Shown piece after piece: positions 37,134 through 48,606 of a DNA stretch of 64,000 nt (the stretch's first letter is position 1; the number at the start of each line of letters is the position of its first letter). The position numbers and the translations under genes were made by a program. This stretch comes from Climacium dendroides (lineage: Eukaryota; Streptophyta; Bryopsida; Hypnales; Climaciaceae): the NCBI GenBank assembly GCA_950106755.1, contig OX467088.1:29722401-29786400 (forward strand), given 5' to 3'. Below the pieces are notes generated by a model. It saw nothing but the letters and a program-made list of their open reading frames with translations, was not told the DNA's origin and searched no databases.

Positions 37134-37469
37134 GTGCATTCACACCTGCGTTACTTGGTATTCACCGAACCAACGTGGTGCATGATGTGGCATCGAGGTA
37201 AGAGCAGTACGAAGACTATTAAATCATCTGCAAACTCTGGTCCACCACTACTGAAATCACATGTAATTAAAGCTTCTGAATCTCCTGAAAATGTGGATTT
37301 CAAGAAGTGCACACTGGTCTTAGTTAAAGGGACCTCGGATGGGCAATTAGGAAAGAGTGGTGGCTTTCATCCAAAGTGCACTGCGATTGAAATTGAAGAG
37401 ATACACTCAAATATTGATTTCTGGGATGAATACAATCTTTTTATGTACATATGGGGTGGTAGTAAGTAA
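37134..37469 (+). other. Unrecognised 111-codon frame within element O2
   Basis: This is the only frame of normal amino-acid complexity inside any of the TIR elements (contains KKCTLVLVKGTSDG and IDFWDEYNLFMYIWGG). It matches no transposase or gene that I recognise. It could be a captured fragment, a remnant of a coding region, or chance. Confidence 0.2.
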
Positions 37470-37542
37470 AACAAACCATGTGGGATATTTGAATGAGAAT
37501 TAGGAGGACTTCAACCGCTCATAGTTAAGTCAAAAGCAAAAG

Positions 37543-37922
37543 CAAGAATTATGTTTGAAGTAAAATTTCAAACCTCATTTAAGCATAGTAGAATAATTTT
37601 TTTCAAAAAACCTTGAACTTGTAGAAGTTGATAAATCAAGTTAACTTCCATCTCCAAAAATTATTTTGTAATTTTGATCCTCTAATCAAAAGTTAGGCAC
37701 AAAAATCAAAGAGGATGTTTGAAAATGTCCAAGAAAATGTCCTTTTCAACCTTGCTTAGAAATTTGATCATAACTTTTGATTGGAGACTCAAAATTACAA
37801 ACTAATTTTTGGAGACGGAAGCTAACTTGATATGATAACTTCTATTAATTCAAAGTTTTATGAAAAAATTAATAATACTATGCCTAAATGAGGTCTGAAA
37901 TTCTACTTCAAACATAATTCCT
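37543..37922. mobile_element. Fold-back element F1 (about 190-bp arms)
   Basis: The left arm (from AAGAATTATGTTTGAAGTA) and right arm (to CTTCAAACATAATTC) are diverged reverse complements around a centre near 37733. The arms share CATAGTA..., AAGTTA.CTTCC.TCTCCAAAAATTA-like and TCAAAAGTTA blocks with fold-back F2 at 46922-47264, so the two are one family. Confidence 0.75.
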
Positions 37923-38585
37923 ATGTTTTCACAATGAATGGTGAAGCTCTCAATTTCAAATTATCCCATAACCTTTGAAGTTTTATGATGGTCAATTGAT
38001 TTCAATATAAAAATGACATTCCCTTCCTACAGCCCACAAATGTCCGAGAATCAATCCCTTCACTCTGCTATCAATTTTTTGGGGGAAAATGGTCAAAGGA
38101 CATTGATATTGAAGTATTCTTCATTTTGCAGAGATGGATGGATGAGGACTCTGGAGAGGATAAGGTAACTTCTGTGAAGGTTGTTGAATGTTATGGTTTC
38201 ATCTTTGAATGCTGGATAAATTCTTTAGAATCAATTTTCACCAAACCAATGCAATAAATGCGTCTCCATAAAATACAGGCATGCTGGTCTTTGTGCAGAG
38301 TATTATCTTTTAAGAACCCATGTTATCAAACGCCAAGTGGGGACATACCATTATGGTATGTACATATTAGATATAGTTTTTGTTGGTTATCAGGTAACCT
38401 ATTGACTCTTTTGGATAGATCAGTTCAAAAATTCATAACAAATTCATACATTGTCTGAAAAATAGAATTTCAATTGCTTTCACTATTTCTCACACTTGTC
38501 TTTATGTGGGAAAAAATTTGAAAAATTTCAGCAGTGGCATGAGGGCAAACTCCAAATTCTAACCACAATGTGTTGCTTTACCTAA

Positions 38586-41500
38586 GATGGGATGGGGAAG
38601 GAATTACAAACTTGCAGGAGAGAGAGAGAATTCAGGCTTGAAGAATGGAAACCAGGGTGACCAACATCAACTAAGAGCCATAGTTCCGGAAACTTTTTGA
38701 GTTTTAGTGGTTAATTTTCTTCAATTCTCATATTGAACCAGTTTATGAAGAACCAAGTCCGGTTATTTTCTCTATTTTTTTACTCAAAATAGAAAATTTT
38801 ATAGACTTTTGCACTGATTTTTTGCCAATGTTTTCAAATTGCAATTGGTTTTTTTTCCAAATCCTCTAGCTAACTTTGAACTAGCCGCTGTTTTTTTCTG
38901 AATATTGCTAAAAGCCCAAGAAATGGTGCTATCTGGTTGCTTCTAAAGTTGGGAATACTATTATTTGGAACAGACAGAGGCTTGTTCTTTGTATTGTTAA
39001 TAACTAGGTTCTATTTCTTCCTTCTCCTTTTGTCCAGCCTTTGGGCTTGGCTGCTTTGCATTGTAGTGTTTTGCAATGGGATTTCCATTTGAAATGAGGA
39101 GCTGAAATTCACCACAACTAAGGTACACATTCCCATTGCAGAAACTTGAAGGCCCAACCAATTCAAGAAAAAGAGCTAGGAAGATCCACGGCAACCAGGT
39201 GCAGTGAAGAAGATCAAATTTTAGGGTTTTCCCAACACCTTCTTCAACCTATTTCAATTCTCGGAGAATTGGGATGTGGTGGATTTTCATTGGCTGTATG
39301 TGGCTTGCGGAGCTCCCCTTCTCTAAGAATTGAGAATGTCATTTAATGTCCTCTGGAAGTGAAGAAATGGATGTCAGAAAAAATAAATTCTCCAAGAATT
39401 TTTAATTTCATCCTCACTCTCCGGTGGCCGAGTTCACTCTCCAAGTTCTAACATCGAAATTGACACCATCACTAAATGCATTCATTCTCCATGCTCTACA
39501 CAACAAAAAAAGGGGTGTCACACCTTCTTCACGTAGAAAGGCGGACATGACACTAAATCCTACCCACAAAGTGGGTAGTAGAATAGTTTTTGGGTTCTCC
39601 AAGGGAGAACTAAAAAAAAGCCCCCTAATGTGAGCTGTATTTAGGGTATGTTGTTGGCCTCTCCTAGCAAATTTGGAGTCTTTGATTGCAATTATGGATT
39701 CAAAAATTGCAAATTTCATCATGTGTGGAATTTTTTTTAAATTTAGGGTTTTCCCCTGGGGTTAATCCAGCCTACATGCCCCACTTTGTAGGCTGGATTT
39801 ACTAACGTCCGCCAAAAGGCAACCCATTGGCTCCTCGTTTCTCTCACCAACTTCTCCAACTTCATAGAATTTTGCTTTTTGGAGAAGGTGTCACTATCCC
39901 TATCTCATTGGCGATTTCCAAGACTAACATCCACAACACCAAATCTCAACCAGTGGTGATCCAAGGCGCGAGGTAGAGCACAGGACCATAACATTCAATA
40001 GACAGAGGAATTTGCCTTCCCTTTGACAGAATGGTGCCGAATATTCGGCATCATTTCATCCGCTGGATGATATGGTGCCGAATATTTCACACCATTTAGT
40101 AGCTACATGGCCAGATGTCGAAAAATGTCAGACTGTGAGGGATAAAAGCAGTGAAACAATTAATGAGGGCTTAGCTGACTCCAATTAAATTAACTTTGGT
40201 AGTTGGCGCTACCACTTCTTGTGGATGAAATTCTTGGAAGAGAAGAAAGGCAGCCTCTACTTTAGCTACTGAATGTTATGACAAGGCCAACAGCAAGCTC
40301 AGCCCTGACAGCATTTGGGAGGTCTCCTTTCTTTTTATAGTTTTAAATTAAGAGGTCCATAACTGGACCATTGAAGTTCTAGATTAGAATTCTAGGGAGG
40401 TGAAACATCTTGAAATATTTTCACTAAATTTCCCTTGAGAGACAAGTGGAATTGGCATCTAACCCAAGTCGTTTCATATTTTTTGGAGCTTTGTGGAATT
40501 AGTTATGAAATTTTGAAGTTGAAACGGCACAGGGGTTCTAAATGGCTCACCCCCTTAAATGTACATTGTTTATCTCATTTTTTCCCTATGTTTTCAAATT
40601 GCAACCAATTTTTTCTCCAATTTCACTGGTTAATAATGAACTAAGTGGCAATTCTCTCCAAACATTGATGACAAACATTGTTGAAGGAGAGTAATGACTT
40701 ATTCAGAAATTACCCATTTTGTATAATAAGTTCGTTCCAAGGGAGACAGTCAAGTAGGATTAAGAAGCTAATAGGTTTAAATGATTCCGAAACACCACTC
40801 TTGAATTAAGCACTGACACCCAAAAAAAATTTCTAAATAGAATTCACACACTATAATTTCTCAACTTCATGCACTCAATTTAACCTGCACATTCACCACA
40901 TATGCACACATTGAAACCAATCATACTAATAAAATCATAACTCCCTTTGTAATATCACAAATGCTACCATTAATACTAGGAGCTCATGCTTGCTATGCTA
41001 TGCATTTATTGTATCACATATTATTAAAATTTTGATATATTTGAATAGAATGCATGATAATGATTTCAATAAGTCTTTAAAATAATTATTTTAAATATTT
41101 TGTAAAAATATTTTCAATCATGCATATATAGAAATTGTATTTTCACACAATGTGATATTATAGAAATAGAGTAGCAGTGTGCAATCACTTTTGTAATATC
41201 ACTTTTTACAAAGGGTGATATTATAGAAATAATATAGTTGTTGCAATTGAGGTGATATTAAAGAGGATCCATAGGATGATATTATAAAGGTAGCAAATCC
41301 ATTGCTTCTCTTGGCTTTACACTTCTTTGCACTTCTATGATTTTGTGCTTTTGTGAGCTTTGAGCTTTCATGATTTCAATTTTCTATTATGACTACCAAA
41401 TGATTTTGAGAAATTTATTCAATTGAAGCGATTTTGGATTCCACAACAATGAAATTGTTCACAAAGTTTTTGAGATTTATAAGTTTTTCTTTTCAATTCT

Positions 41501-42234
41501 TCAATTTGGGTTGCCATTTTTTGTAACAATGGAGTCAAATTTCTAATGCATTCTAATGTATGTGTATCTTTTATAGTATTTACCATTGCATATGTTTCAT
41601 TCATCATTCAATAAATTTCTATTGTACATTTCAATATTTCAATATATGCTTACTTATAAAAAAAATTATACAAAGATTTTAGTCATTTTTATTTGAAGAT
41701 TATTGAAATTTTTGTTCTGCATTCTATCTAATATATAAAAATTCTTATTAAATTCTAATGAACCCCAAAATTGATTGTTACCACTCAAACCAACTATGCA
41801 CCTAACTACAAAGACTAACTACTGATTTGGAACCACATCCTCAACTACCATGTAATTTCCAACTTGGCTAAATAACAAGCTAAAATCCACTCTTTAATCC
41901 CCAAATTGGCAATTAGCCTACAAAATGGCATTCTTCAATTTGCAAAAACAAAACAAAAAGACAAAAAGTAGTTTTCCAAATTGGAATTTTACAAGCATTG
42001 ATGATCAATTTTATTTGGCATAATAGCTAATCACCTAAATCTCTCTCAATTGTTGGAGATAAGTGAATAAAAGATTTAAAATATACTAATAATAAATTGA
42101 AGAAAATTATACTTCACATCTATTATATTAATTCCTACAATTTTAAAGAACCTACTTTGGGCTTTTTGAAAATTTAGGCAAGCCATAATGACTTCCAAAT
42201 TGGGAAGTTCAATTTGCATGAAACTTTTAGGATG
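38586..42234. other. Geneless tract with small repeats
   Basis: No gene is called. Two diverged copies of one repeat are at about 38815-38885 and 40572-40645 (shared ATGTTTTCAAATTGCAA). 39764-39776 and 39787-39799 are a perfect 13-bp inverted repeat (AATCCAGCCTACA). 40031-40054 is a 24-nt palindrome with one mismatch around GCCGAATATTCGGC, half-repeated at 40072. GTGATATTATAGAAATA-type phrases recur at 41150-41290. Frames near 39146-39346 and 39414-39722 match nothing I know. Confidence 0.4.
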
Positions 42235-43037
42235 GATGCTACTTATCATGATCTATGTGTGAAGCTTTGTTTTATGTCATTCCAATCAATATTGCAAAAT
42301 TTATAAGTTTATTTTTTTATTTCAATGTCAAATTGGGCAACAAAAAAAATACTCTAAAAAATACATATTACTTTTTGAAGATTTTAAAGATTGATACCTA
42401 CTCAAAAAAATTGAACCATTCAATTCAAAATAATGAGGTAAAAGTTATGAGGAGTTTTATTTTGTGGGCAATGAAGGAAAACAAAACATATGAAGTCAAC
42501 TTTAGCTATCTATTTTGAAAATTTTCTAATAAAAATTGAAACATAGGATGCTAATTGTTTACTAGAACAATCTCACCATTGTGATTAGTAATTCTTGATT
42601 TTTTGTAAAAGTTATTAGCATAATAGTTTTTTTTCTCTCCTTCCACTTTATAGTTTTTTAAAAAATGAATATGAAAGTTTGTTTGGTTAAAAAAAATTCA
42701 TATATTTTCAACCCATTTTCCAACATATTGAAAAATGTACAAGTTATAGGATATATGAGTTTTTTTCTAAAATTTTGAAAGACAAAATTTCACCTTTTGG
42801 AAGGGCTAGAAAAGCCTACGTTTTGAAGTTTAAGTGGAGGGATATTTACTCTAAAGTTTAGGTGTAGGTATATTCACTTTAAAGTTTTAGGACAATGTAC
42901 TTGAAGAAGTTAACTCAAAGATCCTATGATTGGATTTGTTAAAAAACAATTATTGATGAAAATTTTGACATTGCTTTGGGGATGAGTATTCTAAAGCAAT
43001 TTTGGGCCTTTGAACATGATTGTTTTTTAGGGGTCAA
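42235..43037. mobile_element. Decayed, 5'-truncated copy of the A/B/C family
   Basis: Blocks such as ACTAGAACAATCTCACCATT and AGATCCTATGATTGGAT are in the same order as in element A, and the copy ends near TTTTTTAGGGGTCAA, where A has TCCTTTAGGAGTTAA. The left end is missing. Identity is clearly lower than between A and B. Confidence 0.6.
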
Positions 43038-44006
43038 GTACACAATGTCACAATCCGTGGTATGACTCATGTCATAAAATCCTTCATTTTTTCATCCCCC
43101 CAAATATCATCCAATTATGCCATCTAACATTCACAATGAAAACCTAGAGTGCAATAAACATTCTTGTGATTTGTTATGTACTTGTTTCTCCTATTTCTTG
43201 CAAACTTTTGCAACAATTGTACAACTAGTAAGGTAACCACACCTAAAATTGACTAAATAGACTTTAGCATGGTTCCCATTATTATATTGTAAATTTTTTT
43301 TTATGGAATCCTGTTGGTAGTCAAAAGGGGATTTTTATTCTCTTAGAATGTATTTTTTGGATACCGTATGAATAAACTGTAAATATTAAAAATATTAAAA
43401 ATAGGTATTTCTAAAATGAATCCTAGACTCTGGCTCATGAATAGTGGGAATACATTTTAGGCAAGAATCTATAGGAGTCGAGTTTAGAAAGGGGTTGAAA
43501 TTAGATGTAGTTACCTTATAAGTTAAGCATGTTTCTAAGTCCAACAATGTTTTATGGTTGCTTTTGTTCTAAAGATTTTGCAAATTGTTACTTGATGAAA
43601 TTTCTAGTTTAATTTGGAGTCTCAAAAATAAAATTATAAAAAAAGGATAGAATATACTTGCCAATCACCACAAATATAAAATTCAAATCCTTCTCTACAT
43701 AAATGTAGACACTCACCTATTTTGAAATTTGGTGTGATTATTAAATGTTATGTTAAGATTCACCTTCCAAAAATAAAATGCAAAAAGATTCCCTCCTACA
43801 AATTTTATTACAATATGAAGACGATGAAGCTAAAATCTAGTTAAAATTCCTTGCAACTCTTCATTAAACAATGTGCAGTCACTATGCATTGCTACAAAAT
43901 TTTGTTCCCATTATAGTTGAATTGTATGGTTATTGTTTGGTAATTGGGATGGTTGTTGTCCAGATTTTGGATCTCTACAAGTGAATGGCAAGTTTACTCT
44001 AGTCCA

Positions 44007-44282
44007 AAGGTAAGGTAAATCTGCCTATGACAAGCAGATTGAATGATTTGTTTGTTGCCATTAGCAAAAAAAGTCCAGATTTTCCCCCATACACAGACAA
44101 ATGTGAGAAATGAAGGGAGCAATTGAAATTTTATTTTTTGTTACGAAGTATGAATTTGTTATGAATTTCTGAAATGTGTTGCCTATTTGGTTCAAAAGAG
44201 TCTTTAGACTACCCCAAATCAGCAAAAAGTGTTTCTATGATGATCATCTTACCACCTGGCATAGGCAGGTTTACTTTACCTT
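44007..44282. mobile_element. Short AAGGTA-ended TIR element O3, 276 bp
   Basis: Ends are AAGGTAAGGTAAATCTGCCT and, reverse complemented, AAGGTAAAGTAAACCTGCCT. The interior matches the left part of O1 (GTATGAATTTGTTATGAATT, then CAAAAGAGTCT..AGACTA). At the position where O1 carries element E with its TTAA flanks, this copy has a single CCAA. It is therefore a miniature relative and an empty-site reference. Confidence 0.75.
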
Positions 44283-44551
44283 AGTTGAAATGACTCATGG
44301 AAAGTTATTTCACATTGGAATGCAATAATGTTGTTTGGGGTATACAAACTTGGTTTTGGGGGGTTTTAAAATTGCCTCTGGTGATCAAAATTTGTGGGGA
44401 GGCAGACTGCTTGAGTGTTTGGAGGGGATAGTTCATATGAAACTTGGGCTCCTCACTTTTTTTTTTTCAGCAATCAATTCTAAAATCCCCATAAGGTGTA
44501 GATGTCTAGATCTATGTCTTCATCACTTCTATAGAAAAACAAGAGGGTTAA

Positions 44552-44790
44552 CCCTTGAAGATGTTGTTGTTTTCTATACACTCTCCTCTGTTGTAAACAG
44601 GAGGGAAAATTGAGGGAAAATTGAGTAGCACATGAATCCCATTCAAATTGTAAATTTCAAACCAAGTCACAAACATGCTATTGGTCAACTAAGAATTTTT
44701 TGGGAATTTTTGAGTGCTTGGAGAAGATCAAATAAATCAATATATGAACAATATACACTAGCTTTTTGGAAGGGCAACATCTTTAAGGGG
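44552..44790. mobile_element. TTAA-target MITE G, 239 bp
   Basis: Flanked by TTAA at 44548-44551 and 44791-44794. Ends are CCCTTGAAGATGTTG and, reverse complemented, CCCCTTAAAGATGTTG. It is the smallest TTAA-bounded element in the window. Interior non-coding. Confidence 0.75.
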
Positions 44791-44855
44791 TTAACTAGTC
44801 TAGTTTGAAAGAGTGGCGTGATTATGGCATTTGTTGGGAATGGCTCAATTATTTA

Positions 44856-44977
44856 AAGGTATGTTTGCACTTGGTGTTAAAAGAGTGTTGCTACTGAAGG
44901 TCTCAAGAATGAATACAAACCTACATCTAGACTAGATTTGCATTACAAACCCCTAATACCAAGTGCAAATATACCTT
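44856..44977. mobile_element. 122-bp MITE with 24-bp inverted ends
   Basis: The left end AAGGTATGTTTGCACTTGGT and right end reverse complement AAGGTATATTTGCACTTGGT differ at one of 20 bases. The AAGGTA tip is shared with O1-O3. No target duplication could be recognised. Confidence 0.75.
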
Positions 44978-44997
44978 CCATATTAGACGACATTCCT

Positions 44998-45178
44998 AAA
45001 TAAAATTTTAAATACTTCTTACACTGAAATTTTAAAAATAAAAAAATGCAACAAGTATGTTAACTTGTTACTCTACAAAATCCTAGTTTACAAAATATTG
45101 AATTTTTTTTTATCCTACCAAGAATTTGCTATTGAAAATTTGAAGAGGACAGATTCTATCCTCTTGGTTCTTGTAGGG
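44998..45178. repeat. Right part of a further TTAA-type repeat; partner at 49069-49252
   Basis: Colinear with 49069-49252 (shared TTTACAAAATATTGA and ATCCTCTT blocks). It ends TGTAGGG followed by TTAA (45179-45182), with a near-palindrome GAGGACAGATTCTATCCTC at 45145-45163, the same geometry as the right tip of element E. The left end was not found, so only a terminal fragment is claimed. Confidence 0.55.
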
Positions 45179-46921
45179 TTAATACAAAATTTGAAGACAA
45201 TGTCTCCTGTTTCAAAATGAATGTATACATTCTATGATGAAAATTTTCATCTATGAAATTGTGTGAGATTGTGTGTTTTCATCCATATTGATAGATGTAA
45301 TAGTTTCATTACTCTTATGAAGATTGCTTTCTAAAGTAAATTTGTTGTGACCTCAGTAATTCTTTATAGCTCTAAATAGCCTCTAGAGTCCCTTCTTAGC
45401 TTAATGGGCTTACCATATTTCACTTCCAATATCACTTGGATCACAACTAATTAACACTATACATGTGATGCATCCACAACATTAGTTCCCATTTTCAATT
45501 TATGTTGCTAAGTCCTAGTCCTTGGAATTGCTAACACACACTTCACATGTCACTTGGTGACAAAAGGCAGAACTTCCATTGATGTCCAAGCACTTAGTGG
45601 AGACATTATTTTCCACCAATGCTAACTGCCTTTGAATGTCACCTAATCATATACTAGGCCTATTGTATATTTGTTACTTGCACATCGTGACTAATCGGGA
45701 ATCACAACTTGGGATACATTGAGAACGACTTAGCAAGAAATGGGGCTTCATTCAATTAATGTCATAGGACACACATACAAGTGTTCCATGGTACCTTGAA
45801 GCTGGTAGTGAGGTTGCTTCACCTACTACTAAAAAACCACGACCAAATCAATAGAAAATCAACTAATTTTTGTTGTTTGGAGCACTGCAATGACCAAATC
45901 AACAAATTTTTGTTGTTTTTGTAAATGCCAACAGAAAGCAAACAACTTTCTGTTGATTCAAAGAGTGCAATGACCAAATCAACAGATTTGTGTTGATTTC
46001 ATAATCTTTTTGGAATCTTTTTGAATTTTTTTTAAATTTTTTTTGAATTTTAGAGAATCTTTTTTAGAATCTCAGGGAAACTTTTAGAATCTTAGGGAAT
46101 ATGGGTATCTTTGGGTATCTTTGGGTATCTCTAGAAATCTTTACATTCAATTTAATACATTTTATAATATTTTGGAAGATTTTAGAATGTTTTCATACCT
46201 TTAGCATTATCTAGGACAATTAAGGTTGGCCCATTGATATCAAATAATTAATTAACTCTTACGGCCTTGAGGCAAGTTTCAATCTATTTTCTACTTTGGG
46301 GTATGCCCTTTACAATGCAATATTTGTTGAATATGATTCATATAAAAATTTTGCCAAAAATGTGTTTTACTACTCATTCAATGCCTAGAAAATTCAAACT
46401 ATTTAAAGTTGCAATTAAAAGTTATGTCTCCAAAGGGTTGTTTTTTAAATGGATAGTTTCATGTAGCTATGACAAATAGATTTAATTGCTTTGAAATTTT
46501 TTTCACATACTTTCAAAAGGACTGTTAACAAAGTCTCCAAAGTTAGAAGTCATAGAAACACACAATTTTTCTTCAAGTTTTAGTGTATTTGAGAATTTTT
46601 TTCAAGATTACTCAAAAATCATTAGAAAATTAAGATTAGAAATGGACACCCTTACACAAAATATTGAATAGAAAAATCAAAATTGTTAATTTTCAAAGTC
46701 AAATTTTTGATGCTCAAACTACACTTCTAAGAGAATATATTTTTCAAAAATATGAACTATCAAAAATAGTAACTTCAAAACTTTTAGTTTATCTTCAAAA
46801 TATTATTGACACCAAAATTTGTTGCCTTGGTCATTTAGTAGTGGAAACACCATAATTGGAATTCTATGTACAATGAATTTTTTTTAGCTCAAACATTCAA
46901 AATTCAGTGTTTTTTCAATTC

Positions 46922-47264
46922 AGAAGACTTTGGAGGCCATTTTTGCATAGTATAGGAATTCTTTTCAAAACACTTCCAACTAAGAAAAGTTGTTAAATCT
47001 AGCTAAATTTCACCTCCAAAAATCCGTTTGTGATTTTGAGCCTCCAATCAAAAGTTATGAACAATATTCAGAGAGAGATATCAAGGAATATTTTGATATT
47101 TTCAAACAACCTCTTTGATTTTTGTTCATAACTTTTGATTGGAGGCTCAAAATCACAAACGGATTTTTGGAGGTGAAATTTAGCTTGATCTAACAACTTT
47201 TCTTAGTTGAAAGTTTTTCAAGAAAGTTGTTCTACTATGCCAAAATGGCCTCCAAAGTCTGATG
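46922..47264. mobile_element. Fold-back element F2 (about 170-bp arms)
   Basis: The arms are near-perfect reverse complements around a centre near 47094; the inner 70 bases, including GATTTTGAGCCTCCAATC, are essentially identical. The outer parts pair more loosely out to ACTTTGGAGGCCATTTT. Same family as F1. Its inner arms are better preserved than those of F1, suggesting a younger copy. Confidence 0.85.
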
Positions 47265-47330
47265 AGTTTAAAAACATGAAGGAGTTAATGTATAAATAAA
47301 ATAAAAATACCACTTGTCGACATCAAGTTT

Positions 47331-47395
47331 TAGTGGTGGTTTCTTGGTTAGGTCTCTCGGATGTTGGGCACGAGGTCGTGGGTTTGAACTTGGTT
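47331..47395 (+). other. tRNA-like segment (possible SINE head)
   Basis: TAGTGGTGGTTTCTTGGTTA resembles a pol III A box and GGGTTTGAACT at 47380-47390 a B box (GGTTCGANNCC). The spacing of about 49 nt is close to that in tRNA genes. The intervening CGGATGTTGGGCACGAGGTC is tRNA-like. Not a functional tRNA: no acceptor stem pairs. Probably a tRNA-derived SINE remnant. Confidence 0.35.
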
Positions 47396-47971
47396 GGTGT
47401 GTATTGGCCGGCTCGGGTGGGGAAATGGGCTCTTTGGAGGTTTTGGGCAGTGAAAAATCAAATTTTTTTGTGCTGCCCGGAAATCTCGGGCAGTAGAAGA
47501 AAATTTGATTTTTTTTTTTCAATTTTTTTTTTGTTGATTTGGCCAAAACAATAAAAAAAAAACAGATTTCTGTTGATTATTGACCAAAACAACGCTCCCG
47601 AAACAACAAAAGGGATCAACAGATTTCAGTTGAAATTTTGTTGTTTTGGCCATAGATTTTGTAGGAGTGAAAGGCTTTGTTATAGTGTGAGAAGTTGTGT
47701 TCTTGATATGAATAGAAAGCTTTATGCACAAAAGAATACAAGGGCTTTGTTTTGTCATGTTTGGACATGCGATGTGAAAGTTATGGTTTTTCAAAAATAA
47801 AAAATATTTAAGAAGTGCACAACTTTCACATTGTAGGTCCCAACACCACCAAATAAATTCTGTGCACTCTTCCTTGTGGAGAGCTTTTCAATGAGACAAA
47901 GAATGCAACAGGGAGACTTATACTTTTTTAGATCTCAACATATCAAACAAACAAGCCAACAAATTTAAGGT

Positions 47972-48602
47972 ATAGATGAGAAGCTTTGATTCATTCCATT
48001 TGGATTTGTTATGTGAAAACTATACACAATCTTATTTTTCGAGCAATTAGAGCTTTCTCTTGAAAGATAACTCATAGGATTTATTTTTGAACCAAATTTT
48101 CACAAGTTTTCAAGAAAAATAGTTTCACAAGGTCAAAATCTCTTGTTAGATCAATGTCACTATTGAAATTAGTATGTTCCAATTCCATCTTATAGCTATT
48201 AATGATTTAATTTTTCCTTCAATCTTGAACCTACTTCTACTTAATAAAAAAATTTATGAATGAAAATTAAGTGTGTGTGTGTTTTGAATTTTTTTCTTAG
48301 GCTCTCAACCTAGTTCTTCAAAATCAAAAAAATTAAAAATTCCTACTGCCAAAATTTTTAATTAAAATGATTCAAAGCCAAAAAATCTAGTCGAGCAAGG
48401 TACACAAAACTTATTCTTCACTTTAAATACAAATATCTTGCAATCTACATATACAAAGTCTCTAAAATATACTAGTCCAGTGAAAGCCCCTACAATTAGT
48501 TATGCAAAAAAACCCAAATTTTCAAGTTTTTTGCACTTTGCAATAGAAATGATAGTTTTGTGTCTTTTTTTTAATGAAAATAAGGCCTTCAGACTTTAGG
48601 GA
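47972..48602. mobile_element. 5'-truncated copy of the A/B/C family
   Basis: Starts abruptly at GAAGCTTTGATTCATTCCAT and is colinear with elements A and C to the end (AAGGCCTTCAGACTTTAGGG), followed by TTAA at 48603-48606. The left third, including the left tip, is absent. Confidence 0.75.
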
Positions 48603-48606
48603 TTAA

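Larger units (their letters stand above)
36864..38585. mobile_element. AAGGTA-ended TIR element, copy O2
   Basis: Left end AAGGTAAAACATCCCATTGC and right end, reverse complemented, TTAGGTAAAGCAACACATTG. The left end is homologous to the right end of O1 and the right end to the left of O1, so the two are inverted relative to each other. It carries a fold-back element (37543-37922) and, near 38390, an uninterrupted version of the site where O1 contains element E. A 111-codon frame lies at 37134-37469. Confidence 0.7.
45820..47669. mobile_element. CACTA-like element with subterminal palindromes
   Basis: Left tip CACCTACTACTAAAAAACCA and right tip reverse complement CACTCCTACAAAATCTATGG followed by CCAAAACAA are related. 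Both ends carry several short palindromes of the type TCAACAGATTTCTGTTGA next to GACCAAA or GGCCAAA (left 45840-45995, right 47530-47645), like the subterminal motif arrays of CACTA elements. No transposase is seen. A fold-back (46922-47264) and a tRNA-like segment lie within. No 3-bp target duplication is visible, so the exact ends and class are provisional. Confidence 0.55.

Noticed and set aside
41150..41290. Repeated GTGATATTATAGAAATA phrases as a possible CRISPR-like or satellite array
   Set aside because: Only a few imperfect copies at uneven spacing in plant nuclear DNA; not a CRISPR array or a satellite.
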